Counted from the first letter of the stretch, positions 1-8,985 are shown. The stretch is 43,793 bases of DNA from JBBATK01 sp040398805 (GCA_040398805.1 JBBATK010000014.1:1-43793), one strand, 5' to 3'. The notes: generated by a model from the letters alone, not told the origin. Program-made: numbers and translations.

Positions 1-312
1 CATGGTCATGGCGATCTGTCGTGCCATGTCGTCAGCGGCGTTCATCACACCCGGAAGGTGAATGGTCAGGATGAAGACAAGCACCATCAGTGCCGTCAGC
101 TGGCCTGCAAGCTTCACCTTCTTACCGGTCAGGAAGGCGACGGCGGCCAGAACATTGGCAACGCCGGTAAGATATACCCAGAGCACGCCGCCGGGTATCC
201 ACGAGGGTACCAAGCCCGCCATCTGGGCACCTGCGGAGAAGTGCAAGAGTCCGAAAACAAGAAACGGCAGCGCAAGGAAGATGCGGCCGAGAAGAAGTGC
301 GGGTAAGCGCAT
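1..312 (-). CDS. DoxX-like membrane protein (3' end outside window)
   Basis: This minus-strand reading frame opens with ATG at 312 and runs off the left edge, so only the first 104 residues are visible. The translation starts MRLPALLLGRIFLALPFLVFG and continues with two further hydrophobic stretches (about residues 40-58 and 68-86) separated by a short basic loop (TGKKVK). The family resemblance is to DoxX/DoxD small four-helix membrane proteins, which are often linked to quinol oxidation or redox stress; that function is family knowledge and is not shown here. There is no obvious Shine-Dalgarno sequence. It lies 84 bp beyond the end of the transglutaminase-like gene on the same strand, so it could be the distal gene of that transcript. 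Confidence 0.7.
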   Translation of the reverse strand, partial: MRLPALLLGRIFLALPFLVFGLLHFSAGAQMAGLVPSWIPGGVLWVYLTGVANVLAAVAFLTGKKVKLAGQLTALMVLVFILTIHLPGVMNAADDMARQIAMTM

Positions 313-395
313 GTCAGTCCCCAAGGAAAAGTGAAAACGATTCTGTTGGCACGAAGATACCGCGGGAGACGTCCCGATACTACCCCCCTCCGCCT

Positions 396-1970
396 TCACC
401 TCTTCCCCTTCCACGCACGTCCCAGCATGGCCGTATGCCGAACGGCGGCATCCACCCGCTTCACGTACTCTCGCGAGTACGATTCCGGACCATACAACGT
501 GTGCGCATCACCCATGCGCTCGCTGTCTACCGCGATTTCGTTGTGGTGCGGCAGCCAACCGCGTCGCTCGAGCTCCGATGCTCTCTTCAATTCATCGGGA
601 TAGGCGGTGATGGCACCGAAGCTGAAGGCCCCCTCCATGGCGTCGCCCGGCTGCGCGTAGCGTCCGCTGATAATTCCTTGCTGCATCCAGTATCGCGTGG
701 CAGCTGCCGGACGCACGTGTGCACCCGCCCGCGCATGAGAACTGAAATGATCCGGATTGAGCGAGTCGGCATGGTCCCGCACCGGAGCATGAACGTACAT
801 CTCTTCCGCTCTCGCAGAAAAATCACGTATCGCATCCCTGCCCGTGTACAGGGGGATGCTCGGCTCCTTCAGGAAGAAATGTCCATAGCTTGAGTGCGCA
901 TAGAAATCCGCAACCGCGTGCATGGCATGGGCGAAGTCGATGATCGTCCCCCTGCCCAACCGTTCCTCCACCCTGGCCCACCCTTCATCGATGTAGCCGT
1001 TGTCGAAATGGTCGTACGGATGATAGAGTCCCACATCCGCATCGATGGCCAAGCTCGCCGCATTGATCATGAACAGTTCAGCCGCGGAGAACAGTCCGGT
1101 GTCATGCAACGCGCGGACGAACACAGTATAGTGCGTCTCGGCATTGAACGAGGGATTGAAGCTTCGCCAGAAGGCATCCGGCGCGCGGTAATTCCTTTGA
1201 AGGAAATCGGGCAGGGTTTCACGGCGACCATGTTCCACCCTCCACACATGATCGGCGTTCATGACGAACATGGGCAGATACTCGAAGCGCTGCCTGCTGT
1301 CGGACACATGCGCTGCGGCGGCAGCGGTCGAACGCTTCGTGCGCTTCGTGCCTGTGGTCGACGCTACGGACATCCTTGCGCGCCGCTTCGGCACGCGCAA
1401 CGCCAAAGGATCGAAGAGCATCCAGGCGCCGCTTTCAGACCGGTACATCACCCATGCGTGCTGGTGGAGCGCCGCGCGCGTGTCGTGAGGATGACGAAGG
1501 TCGCGCACATAGCCGAAGGCCACCCGTACCATGTACGGACTGATGCCCGAGGCCGTCAGGAGCGCCGCGATGAGAAAGGCGAGATCCTCGCAATCACCGC
1601 CGCCCGCGGCAAGGGTCTCATCGGGATACAACCACGTGTCGTAATTGCGCGAGCCCTTGCGGGCGTATCGCACATTCTCGCATACATGATGGACCACGTG
1701 CAAGGCGCGGAAATCGAAGGCGCCTCGCTCCTTTATGAAGAACCGGTACCGCTCCTCTTTCTCTATGCCATTGGCGATGCGGGTGAGCGTATCATGCAGC
1801 ACGGAGCTGTTCTCCATGGCAAGGAACTCGCGGATATCCACCGCATACCGTCGCCGCGGCTTCACATCCGGAAGCGTCCGCATGGCGCGGACCGTCGTGT
1901 CGAACAACACGACGTCGCCATCCCAATTGATATCCTTTGAAAAAGAAAACGCCGATGTCCTGCAACACAT
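396..1970 (-). CDS. Transglutaminase-like domain fused to HET-C/zinc phospholipase-like domain
   Basis: A 524-residue protein with two recognisable parts. Residues about 85-190 look like a transglutaminase-like cysteine peptidase fold: the Cys region GGGDCEDLAFLIAALL (Cys127), then HAWVMY (His171) and LFDPLA (Asp187), the usual Cys-His-Asp order. Residues about 270-515 look like the HET-C/zinc-dependent phospholipase C-type helical fold, with HAVADFYAHSSY (His351, Asp355, His359) as probable metal ligands and further His/Asp (HPYDHFDNG). A Ser/Thr/Ala-rich linker (about 198-220) joins them. The start at 1970 is favoured by GGAGG seven bases upstream. No signal peptide is evident, which is odd for an enzyme pair expected to act on envelope substrates; a later start at Met30 does not create one. 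The substrate is unknown. Confidence 0.7.
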   Translation of the reverse strand: MCCRTSAFSFSKDINWDGDVVLFDTTVRAMRTLPDVKPRRRYAVDIREFLAMENSSVLHDTLTRIANGIEKEERYRFFIKERGAFDFRALHVVHHVCENVRYARKGSRNYDTWLYPDETLAAGGGDCEDLAFLIAALLTASGISPYMVRVAFGYVRDLRHPHDTRAALHQHAWVMYRSESGAWMLFDPLALRVPKRRARMSVASTTGTKRTKRSTAAAAAHVSDSRQRFEYLPMFVMNADHVWRVEHGRRETLPDFLQRNYRAPDAFWRSFNPSFNAETHYTVFVRALHDTGLFSAAELFMINAASLAIDADVGLYHPYDHFDNGYIDEGWARVEERLGRGTIIDFAHAMHAVADFYAHSSYGHFFLKEPSIPLYTGRDAIRDFSARAEEMYVHAPVRDHADSLNPDHFSSHARAGAHVRPAAATRYWMQQGIISGRYAQPGDAMEGAFSFGAITAYPDELKRASELERRGWLPHHNEIAVDSERMGDAHTLYGPESYSREYVKRVDAAVRHTAMLGRAWKGKR

Positions 1971-2114
1971 GATCGCCTCCGATGTCCGTGTGTCGGTTCC
2001 TGGTTCGATTCCCCGTGTGCAAAGTACCGAGAGACGAGAAAAAGACGGAAAGGGAAAATGCGATGGCAGGACTATGGATAATCGGAAGCGGCGATTCGGG
2101 GAATGCTCGCCGGG

Positions 2115-2765
2115 TCAGGAGCGTTTTGGGGACGGGGATTTCAAGTCGCGGAGCACGCTCAGCGCTTCCGTCTTGTTCCGCACATCGAGCTTGCGGTACA
2201 TGTTGTGACAATGACGACGGACCGTTTCGATGCTGATGTAGAGTTCCTCGGCGATCTCGGCGTAACTGAGTCCTTGATCCATGCAGCGCGCCACTTGGAG
2301 TTCCCGTGGCGTCAGGGTATGCGTTTCGGCGGCGATGACAGGATAGGTGCGCACGTGGTCGAGGATTTTCCGGGCCGTATGCTCGTTGATATACGCGCCG
2401 CCGTCCAGGATGACGTTACAGGCATCGATGATACGGTCGGTGGCATGCGCCTTGTGCACGACACCGTTGGCTCCCATGTGCAATGCGCGGAGGACGGAAT
2501 CCTCCTCGGGCTGACTGCTGATGGCGACGAAGTTCATGGACGGAAAGGTCTGGCGGACCTGACGGATGCACTGGACGCCTAGGCCGTCGCTGAGATCGAG
2601 ATCCACGATGACGATACCCGGACGCGCGCGCCGGACGTCTTTGATCACGTCGACCGCCGACGAGTAACTGCCGCACACGTCGAAGCCTCCCGCTGTTCGA
2701 AGCGAGCGGACGAGACCTTTGCGGTACTTGATATCGTCGGTGACGACTGCTACACGAACGGACAT
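2115..2765 (-). CDS. NarL/LuxR-family response regulator
   Basis: A 216-residue two-domain regulator. The receiver domain (about 1-122) has the acidic pair Asp10/Asp11, the phospho-acceptor Asp55 in IVIVDLDL, and the Lys in VVHKA near residue 104. A LuxR-type helix-turn-helix (about 148-208) begins LTPRELQVARCM and contains SYAEIAEELYISIETVRRHC, then the dimer helix MYRKLDV. Phosphorylated receivers of this family dimerise to bind promoter DNA. No kinase is adjacent on this strand; the nearest is the TPR histidine kinase about 0.8 kb away on the opposite strand, which already has a coupled regulator. This one may be a second output of that kinase or an orphan. Confidence 0.93.
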   Translation of the reverse strand: MSVRVAVVTDDIKYRKGLVRSLRTAGGFDVCGSYSSAVDVIKDVRRARPGIVIVDLDLSDGLGVQCIRQVRQTFPSMNFVAISSQPEEDSVLRALHMGANGVVHKAHATDRIIDACNVILDGGAYINEHTARKILDHVRTYPVIAAETHTLTPRELQVARCMDQGLSYAEIAEELYISIETVRRHCHNMYRKLDVRNKTEALSVLRDLKSPSPKRS

Positions 2766-3185
2766 GATTGCTGCTATCTGATGTTATTCCGTAGCGATGG
2801 ACGGTGTTCTTCTGTCGAATCAGGCGCTCGGATAGGATAATCCCCAGCTCCCTCTCCCCCGTGTTTGTCACGTGTGGTTTATGGGGTCAATCTACTTCCG
2901 GGCGTGGTGTGGGGACAATAACACGAACGTGTGATTTATATGTGAGGAACTTCCGTCGATTTTATGCAGTATGATCGGTGGATTTTTCTGCGGGATGGAA
3001 GATGCATGCAGGCACCGGACACGTATCATCGCGTTCGATGGGTGATGGAAGAGCAGTGATCGGACGAACGACGCGAGCATGGTGTGGACACCGTGCATGT
3101 AGGGACAAACAAAAAAAGAACACCGTCCGTGTTCTTTTTTGTTTGCCGAGGCTACGTCAATCCGCGTTCACCGTCGAAGCACTCA
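2766..3185. other. Intergenic region with one terminator
   Basis: This 420-bp stretch separates the response regulator start from the end of the 87-residue gene, both on the minus strand. Apart from the strong hairpin at 3106-3145 I see no convincing gene, RNA or operator. The promoter of the response regulator should lie here, but no clear consensus was found. Confidence 0.5.
3106..3145 (-). terminator. Strong intrinsic terminator (usable in both directions)
   Basis: The left arm CAAACAAAAAAAGAACAC (3106-3123) pairs with the right arm GTGTTCTTTTTTGTTTG (3129-3145) around a 5-base loop, with one A bulged. The A/T runs inside the arms give a U-tract on either transcript. It lies about 40 bp beyond the stop of the 87-residue minus-strand gene, so that gene is probably a single-gene transcript. 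Confidence 0.85.
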
Positions 3186-3449
3186 TTAGTGAATGACGAT
3201 CGGTTTCGTCGTTTCGATAATGGTGACGTCGGGTCCGTTGACATTCACCATCAAGGAGCCGACGCGTACCTGGCGCACGCCGCCGACAGTGTCGATATTG
3301 CTGTCATCCACCATGTAGATGGACGGTGCGGGGCCCGGGAGCGGGATGCCGTTGTACACGACCGAAGGGTTGACGGGGTTGTTCGTGTTCTGGACCGTGC
3401 GGGCATTGTTCGCATCGATCGCTCCAGATGTCAGAATGGCTATGACCAT
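3186..3449 (-). CDS. Small orphan protein, 87 aa
   Basis: Not a family I recognise. The frame is supported by AAGGAG six bases upstream of the ATG at 3449 and by a strong terminator just after the stop, so it is probably a real gene. The protein (MVIAILTSGAIDANNARTVQ at the start) has a weakly hydrophobic N-terminus, no clear signal peptide, an Asn/Pro-rich segment (NTNNPVNPS), and a C-terminal part rich in Val/Ile/Thr that suggests beta strands. It has no cysteines. It is divergent from the TPR histidine kinase and shares a 93-bp promoter region with it, so it may be a target of the flanking two-component system; that link is positional only. Confidence 0.6.
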   Translation of the reverse strand: MVIAILTSGAIDANNARTVQNTNNPVNPSVVYNGIPLPGPAPSIYMVDDSNIDTVGGVRQVRVGSLMVNVNGPDVTIIETTKPIVIH

Positions 3450-3542
3450 TGCATCTCCTTATATTGGGTAAAACATATCCGTTAACGGTGTTCAACATTA
3501 CGGATTCGGTTTTTTCTCCATCTACCATGTTCTGGGGATTTC

Positions 3543-5366
3543 GTGGATCTTCATGAATTTCTTTCGAGGTTTACGACGGGTTATGATTCGGTGCCTGATG
3601 AAGAGCCGTGGACATCCCTTGTCTCGGCGAATCTTCACAGCATAGCGCGACGTCCTGCCGCCGCGTTGGACGTGCTCGACGCACTGAAGAGCACGGACGA
3701 TGAGACGGAAACCTGCCTGCGTATCCTTGTCCGTGTGCGTGCCTATCTGCAAGTAGGACGTGCCGCGGAGGCATTGCATCTTCTGGAATCCGTGTCGTGG
3801 GAAAACAGACATGGAGTCCTCAAGGCCCGACTGCTCCTTCCCATGGGTATCGCGCATCGCTTGCTGAATCACGCGGAAGACGCGCTCTCGTCTCTGACCA
3901 TGGCCAAGACGATGTTCGACAGCCTGGAGATGCCGCTGGACAGGGCCGTCTGCGAAGCGGAGATAGGGTCGCTGCTCTTAAGCCGCGGAGACGTGGGCGC
4001 TGCCACGAGCAACTACCTTTCGGCGCTCGATGCATTCGAGGCGCACGGTAGTGCGCTTCAGAAGATCGCCGTGCGGTCGAACCTTGCCATCGCGATGCAA
4101 CGCTCGGGGAACAACGATGGAGCCGAGCGCGAACTTCGCGCCTTGCTCGATACACCGCCGTTCGATGCCAAGGGCGCCGACAGGGCCCAAGTACTCCACA
4201 ACCTGGCCGTGATCGCGAAGAGTTCAGGTCGATACCAGCAGTCATTGGATCTGTACGAGGAGGCGTTGGCCTGTGTCGATTTCACGACCTCGCCGGCGGC
4301 ACACATACGCATGCGCGTCGGTGTTGCCGAGCTGGCGTTCAGGGTGGGCGATATCGTCACCGCCGATGCGGAGCTTGCGGAGGTGGACCGGTTGGTGACA
4401 CCGGAAACACGGGACCTGGTGAACGTGGAGTATCACTCGCTGCGCTCACGCGTTCACGGTCTGTCCGAGAGATACCACGAAGCACAAGAACGACTCACCG
4501 AGGCGCTGGAGAGCGCGCGAGCGAGCGAATTGGTGGATGAGGAGTATCTGTTGTTGCGTGAGTCCTTGGACTGGGTGCACGGTCCGATGCGTACCCGATA
4601 CCTTGAAGACCTGATACGTATCCAGGACCGTCGGAACGAAAACACGTCGAAGAGCATCACCTCGCTCATCGACCTACGTTCGCGGTACGAGCAGGAGAAA
4701 TCCGCACGGGAGATCGAGCGTCAGCAGGAGATCACCCGCACCGTCCTCGAAACGCAAACGCGATTGTTCGAAGAGATAGGTCGGGATATCCACGACTCCG
4801 TGGGCCAGGACCTGACGGTCCTGCGATTGATGACGGAACGCCTCACCAGCGGACAGTTCCCGTCCAAAGAGATGCAGGAGATCCACACCCGTATGCACGA
4901 GATCGTGCGACGCGTGGAGAGCGACACCCGCCGCATCTCCCATCTGGTCTCGGGCATGGGCGTGACGGGCATCGGTCTTCGCGATGCGCTCGCGACCATC
5001 AAGGAGGATATCTCCAAAGGCGCATCACGCCTCGAGATCGAGCTTGTCATCTCGAACGGCTTGGAGCACATACCCGACGACGTGGCGCGGACCATACTCC
5101 GGTGCGGACAGACCTTGTTGCAGAACATCCTTCGGCACAGTCAGGCCGCTTCCTGCATCATCCAACTTCTTGTTCACCCCACGGAGATCGTCTTCTCCGT
5201 GGAAGACGACGGCGTGGGGTTCGACCGTGTGCGGGTGCAAAAGGGCCTGGGTCTGCGGGAGCTTTTCGCCCGCACCGAAGTGGTGGGAGGCAACCTGGCG
5301 ATCGACAGCACGCCGGGACATGGCACGTTTATCGAAATCACCATTCCACGAAAGGACATCGAATGA
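3543..5366 (+). CDS. Cytoplasmic TPR sensor histidine kinase (HisKA_3/NarX type)
   Basis: A 607-residue protein without transmembrane segments. Residues about 1-345 are helical repeats of TPR type (for example VGAATSNYLSALDAFEAHGS and YQQSLDLYEEALA), followed by a coiled-coil linker (about 365-410, rich in Glu/Arg/Gln). The dimerisation/phospho-acceptor helix is EEIGRDIHDSVGQDL (His417), the HisKA_3 pattern. The ATPase domain (about 505-600) shows QNILRHS (N-box Asn), EDDGVGFD (G1) and GLGLRELFARTEVVGG with STPGHGTF (G2). It uses a GTG start at 3543, with GGGGA just upstream. The stop overlaps the start of the next gene (ATGA at 5363), so kinase and regulator are translationally coupled. The TPR domain presumably senses a protein or peptide signal in the cytoplasm, as in other soluble TPR kinases; the ligand is unknown. 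Confidence 0.92.
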   Translation: MDLHEFLSRFTTGYDSVPDEEPWTSLVSANLHSIARRPAAALDVLDALKSTDDETETCLRILVRVRAYLQVGRAAEALHLLESVSWENRHGVLKARLLLPMGIAHRLLNHAEDALSSLTMAKTMFDSLEMPLDRAVCEAEIGSLLLSRGDVGAATSNYLSALDAFEAHGSALQKIAVRSNLAIAMQRSGNNDGAERELRALLDTPPFDAKGADRAQVLHNLAVIAKSSGRYQQSLDLYEEALACVDFTTSPAAHIRMRVGVAELAFRVGDIVTADAELAEVDRLVTPETRDLVNVEYHSLRSRVHGLSERYHEAQERLTEALESARASELVDEEYLLLRESLDWVHGPMRTRYLEDLIRIQDRRNENTSKSITSLIDLRSRYEQEKSAREIERQQEITRTVLETQTRLFEEIGRDIHDSVGQDLTVLRLMTERLTSGQFPSKEMQEIHTRMHEIVRRVESDTRRISHLVSGMGVTGIGLRDALATIKEDISKGASRLEIELVISNGLEHIPDDVARTILRCGQTLLQNILRHSQAASCIIQLLVHPTEIVFSVEDDGVGFDRVRVQKGLGLRELFARTEVVGGNLAIDSTPGHGTFIEITIPRKDIE

Positions 5367-5998
5367 GCATACGCGTATTTTTCATCGACGATCATGAGCT
5401 GATCATCGACGGTCTGGTGAAGAACTTCTCCACCGTGCCCGATGTCACCGTCGTCGGTACGTCCACGTCGCCGACGGACGCTCTGGACATGATACGCGCC
5501 AAGCGCAGTCAGGTCGATATCGTCATCACCGATATAGAGATGCCGGTCATGACAGGGTTCCAGCTATGCTCCGCGCTCAAGGAGTCCGGCGACCTTCCGT
5601 ATGTGGGATACCTGACCTACAGAATGAACGAGGAGACGCGCTTCAAGGCGATGCGGACGAAGGTGGACGGACTCATTTACAAAAGCGCGAGCATTCCGGA
5701 GCTGACGGATTTCCTCCACCGTATCATGAAGGGACCCCGACCCGTCATCGAAAACATTCCCGAGGAACTCGTCCCCATACAGGAGACCACGCCGCTCACC
5801 AGCGCGGAACGGAAGGTGTTGTACTACATCGCCTGCGAATGCATGACCACCCGCGAGACCGCAGCAATGCTCAATCGCGGCGAAGAGACGATCATCTCCC
5901 ATCGCAAGAACATCATGGAGAAACTCGGCATCCGGAATATCGCCGGTCTGGTGAAGTACGCACTTCACATCGGCCTGCAGAACCATCCACCGGTATGA
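5363..5998 (+). CDS. LuxR-family response regulator coupled to the TPR kinase
   Basis: A 211-residue partner of the preceding kinase. The receiver domain has FFIDDHEL (Asp9/Asp10), the phospho-acceptor Asp57 in VITDIEMP, and KSAS near residue 107. The position usually holding Thr/Ser is in YLTYRMN. The LuxR-type DNA-binding domain (about 145-205) starts LTSAERKVLYYIA and contains TTRETAAMLNRGEETIISHR. The ATG at 5363 overlaps the kinase stop (ATGA), so I take this start rather than the longer in-frame extension into the kinase gene. It ends six bases before the stop of a convergent gene at 6005, with no visible terminator between them. Confidence 0.95.
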   Translation: MSIRVFFIDDHELIIDGLVKNFSTVPDVTVVGTSTSPTDALDMIRAKRSQVDIVITDIEMPVMTGFQLCSALKESGDLPYVGYLTYRMNEETRFKAMRTKVDGLIYKSASIPELTDFLHRIMKGPRPVIENIPEELVPIQETTPLTSAERKVLYYIACECMTTRETAAMLNRGEETIISHRKNIMEKLGIRNIAGLVKYALHIGLQNHPPV

Positions 5999-6004
5999 TC
6001 GCCG

Positions 6005-7006
6005 TTACAGGAGAACGACGGTGAGGGACGACACCTTCACCTGCTTCATCGTCTCCTCCTTCTTCGTCTGCGGGTTCGGCGCCGTCGCCGTCAGCTCCTG
6101 CCGGATCGATGTCACCTTATGAATGGTATGACCGGTCTGCACATCCACGAGCGCCGACCCCTTGCCGCTGATCACACCGCGCGAGACCTGCACCGGAATC
6201 TTGTCCGTGACAAGTCCGATCGTACCATTGAGTACCGCGTCCACGCGTCCCACGTTCTGTTTGGACCGTGTACCCACACCCGTGATGGTGTACTTCATCG
6301 TGGATCGCGCAAGGAACACCGGAGGGAGTTGCTGCACCACGTCTTTGGACCACGAACGCGTGGAATCCAACGGTGCATCGGGCATGGACGAATGCTCCTG
6401 CGAGACGAGTTGCATGTAATACACCTGCTTGATCTGCTCGGCCGCCTGCATGCGCATGGTGTCGCTGAGCGGTTGCGGCGCGCGCGAGGCGATGTCCTGC
6501 ACGATGCCCGCTAGTCCGCTGATTTCCTGAATCTTACCGCGTTCCGTGATCGTGATGGTGACCTCTTTGCCGATGAGACTGTTCACCACCATGTACTTCG
6601 GGTTCATCCGGTCGGCACTGTCCGAGGAACGGTACTTCACGGTCTTGTCATCGGCTCCCATACCCTTGCCCACCTGGGTTTCCATGATGGAATCGTAGCG
6701 CACGGTGAACGTGATGATCCCTGCGTTGTTGGCGGTGACCTTCTTCGTGTAGAATGCCGTCGTCACGCTCGTCACGGACATGCTGTCGTCCTGCATCAAC
6801 TCCTCGCGCTGCTCCGCCTTATAGCGATACACGGCCGATATCGGCAGGTTGAGCTTCATGTCGCGCGTGCCGACGGTTGCGGCATTGTCGACAGTGAAAG
6901 CGAAGGGGTCGCCGGCGGCGGACTCCTGCACATCACCGGACTTCTGTGAACAGCTCAGCATGATGATACCGACGAGGAGGACGGACAAGAGAGTGAATCT
7001 TCTCAT
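6005..7006 (-). CDS. Putative exported lipoprotein, DUF6263-like
   Basis: A 333-residue protein. The chosen ATG at 7006 gives a lipoprotein signal peptide, MRRFTLLSVLLVGIIMLSC, with Cys19 as the lipidation site; the longer frame upstream adds 29 residues that would bury the signal. The mature part is mainly predicted beta strand with repeated pairs such as KYMVVNSLIGKEVTITITERG. It resembles the all-beta exported proteins grouped as DUF6263 in Bacteroidota; I am not certain of that assignment. The upstream gene encodes a clear relative (shared order of motifs, including YYMQL), so the two are tandem paralogues 56 bp apart on one probable transcript. Function unknown. Confidence 0.7.
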   Translation of the reverse strand: MRRFTLLSVLLVGIIMLSCSQKSGDVQESAAGDPFAFTVDNAATVGTRDMKLNLPISAVYRYKAEQREELMQDDSMSVTSVTTAFYTKKVTANNAGIITFTVRYDSIMETQVGKGMGADDKTVKYRSSDSADRMNPKYMVVNSLIGKEVTITITERGKIQEISGLAGIVQDIASRAPQPLSDTMRMQAAEQIKQVYYMQLVSQEHSSMPDAPLDSTRSWSKDVVQQLPPVFLARSTMKYTITGVGTRSKQNVGRVDAVLNGTIGLVTDKIPVQVSRGVISGKGSALVDVQTGHTIHKVTSIRQELTATAPNPQTKKEETMKQVKVSSLTVVLL

Positions 7007-7062
7007 GGACGGATATGATGAGGGCAGTACTCGGTACATGCCGATGAAAGAATGGACGGACG

Positions 7063-8118
7063 TTAGTATGCGGTCTGACCCAGGCACTTCCACGTATAGG
7101 TGGATTCCACGGTCTCGCTGAACACTTCCTTGCGGATCTTCGCATTGATCTGCGTGGTGCAGCGAGTCACGGCTTCCGTCACGACACCCTGTCGGGTGAT
7201 ATTCGTCACGTGCGTTCCTTTGCCCTTACCACCGGTGATATCCACCATGGACTCGATCTTGTAGAGTCGTTGTTTGGTGGGAAGCACCTTCAGATTCCGA
7301 AGGTTCGTTTCGATAGTGTAGGTACCGTTCTTGTAGGTGATGATCTTAGACGTTGCACTGTCGTCACGGCAGTCGATACCATCCGCCTTCATGAAGAACG
7401 GCTTGCGCCACGTAGAGTCCCTATGCACCCGCGAGTTCGGCAAGGCACCCTTTTGAAAATCCGCGAACTGCGCCAGCGCCGTGGTCGTGATACCGTTCAG
7501 CCAAAGGAACTTCCTCATGGAGTCGATACGACCTTCGCCGTACTCCTCGATATAGTTGCGCAGCCAGTCCAGCATCTCGCCTTCGGTACTCACCACTTCC
7601 CAGTACGGTGAGAACTTCATGGTGAACTCGCGGTTCACCGGTACGGTGGCAGCGATGAGATCGGGAAACTTCAATTCCATCTTCGAGCGGACGTCGTAGT
7701 TCAACTCGGCATCACCGCTCTTGAAACGGTAGGTAAGCGAGTCGATATTCACCATGACTTCCAGGACGCCGTCGGACGGATCCTTCAATGCCTTGAGCTG
7801 CATGTAATACGTCGTCTCCCGCAGATAGTCCAACGTGGAGCTGTCGCTGTACGTACGATGCACCACCGTGCTGTCCTTATACACATAGCCGAACTCGTTG
7901 CCCGGCGGGAAGACGAGCTTCAGACTGTTCATGGTCGGCATCGGCGTGTTATCGGGTGCTTGCAAGCCGGCCGTGCCCTTTGCTCCACTCTTCTGCGACT
8001 CGCCTTTCTGGGGTTCGCCCTTCTGCTGTGCCTGTGCCGTTCCCGCACCCACGAGCATGAGCAGGACAACCGCAAGAACAATGACGGAATTCCGGGAAAC
8101 AAGGCAACGTGATTTCAT
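7063..8118 (-). CDS. Putative exported protein, paralogue of the next gene (DUF6263-like)
   Basis: A 351-residue protein starting MKSRCLVSRNSVIVLAVVLL with a signal peptide cleaved after GTAQA (Ala near residue 31), followed by a low-complexity linker of QKGEPQKGES type. The longer frame reaches 8265, but the extra 49 residues precede the signal peptide and are unlikely. The mature protein is beta-rich and shares architecture with the downstream lipoprotein (for example YYMQLKALKD, a central TM-poor domain, and a C-terminal SMVDITGGKGKGT-type segment before a conserved arm). Unlike its neighbour it has no lipobox, so one copy would be anchored and one soluble in the periplasm or exported. Function unknown. 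Confidence 0.7.
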   Translation of the reverse strand: MKSRCLVSRNSVIVLAVVLLMLVGAGTAQAQQKGEPQKGESQKSGAKGTAGLQAPDNTPMPTMNSLKLVFPPGNEFGYVYKDSTVVHRTYSDSSTLDYLRETTYYMQLKALKDPSDGVLEVMVNIDSLTYRFKSGDAELNYDVRSKMELKFPDLIAATVPVNREFTMKFSPYWEVVSTEGEMLDWLRNYIEEYGEGRIDSMRKFLWLNGITTTALAQFADFQKGALPNSRVHRDSTWRKPFFMKADGIDCRDDSATSKIITYKNGTYTIETNLRNLKVLPTKQRLYKIESMVDITGGKGKGTHVTNITRQGVVTEAVTRCTTQINAKIRKEVFSETVESTYTWKCLGQTAY

Positions 8119-8286
8119 GTCAGGAATCATATCTGATTGCATACACAATGGTGGTGGAATACGCGGAGAGGACCATGACCGGCGTGTTCCGTTCTCGGCT
8201 GAGACAGGCGCAATAATACACAGGTTTACGTCGTGCGCCATCGCCCCACCCGTCGTCCGTCGCAATGACCACGCAAGGACGGGCGT

Positions 8287-8826
8287 TCACGACAGCCGCT
8301 CCATGTGCGCACGATACAGCATCCACGCCGCCAACGTCATGCCGTCCCATATCGTATTCGTCGCACAGGCCGCGTCGATGTCACGCGCGGACAGCAACCG
8401 CACCACGATATCCTCCGTCGCATCGGGCATGGCATCGCCCTCGCGCAGCTCTTCCGCAAGGAACACATGGCAGATCTCATCGGTCAAGCCGTTCATGGGA
8501 TTGAACTCGCCCAACTTCGTCCACTGCGTCGCCACATACCCCGTCTCCTCGCGCAACTCCCTGCGCGCCTGCTCGGCCGGTTCCACCTCCTGCGGAACAC
8601 CTCCGCCGGGAAACTCGATGCTTGCGCGACGGTTCAGGTAGCGCATCTGCTCGGTCAGAACGAAGCGCTCATCGTCCGTCCGCGCGATGACGAACACGGA
8701 GCCATGCGTGTGCGCATACCAGTAGTCCGCCTCCTGTCCCTCTCCCAGCTCGTATCGGTCAAGTCGGTACTCCCAATACGGATTCTTGTGGCGCAGTTCG
8801 GTCCTTATCTGTCGTTGTGCTTTCAT
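8287..8826 (-). CDS. NUDIX hydrolase (ADP-ribose pyrophosphatase-like)
   Basis: A 179-residue NUDIX protein. The box is visible at FPGGGVPQEVEPAEQARREL followed by REETGY; the catalytic REUXEEXGU part is intact, but the first Glu sits one residue off the canonical GX5EX7 spacing. The upstream region YRLDRYELGEGQ and the strand VFVIARTDDERFVLTEQMRY fit the ADP-ribose/nucleoside-diphosphate-sugar pyrophosphatase group, which hydrolyses NDP-X to NMP and X-P. I use the ATG at 8826; the frame extends to a TTG at 8859, which lies inside the ndk terminator. There is no clear Shine-Dalgarno sequence. It lies downstream of ndk on the same strand, but the terminator between them suggests it is expressed separately or by read-through. 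Confidence 0.88.
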   Translation of the reverse strand: MKAQRQIRTELRHKNPYWEYRLDRYELGEGQEADYWYAHTHGSVFVIARTDDERFVLTEQMRYLNRRASIEFPGGGVPQEVEPAEQARRELREETGYVATQWTKLGEFNPMNGLTDEICHVFLAEELREGDAMPDATEDIVVRLLSARDIDAACATNTIWDGMTLAAWMLYRAHMERLS

Positions 8827-8858
8827 ATCGATGAACGAACATTCGTCTGTAAACAACA

Positions 8859-8882
8859 AACGGGATGATGACTCATCCCGTT
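8859..8882 (-). terminator. Intrinsic terminator downstream of ndk
   Basis: AACGGGATGA (8859-8868) pairs with TCATCCCGTT (8873-8882): a 10-bp stem with a 4-base loop. On the minus strand it is followed by the T-rich run TTTGTTGTTT. It lies about 100 bp beyond the ndk stop. Confidence 0.75.
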
Positions 8883-8985
8883 GTCGTGTCTGTCGTCATA
8901 TGTCTGATGTTGCCATCACGCCCCGGTGTCGCTGTCGCAGCATCTCCGCAACGGCCCTCCGTTCACAGCGTCGATGACGGCACAA

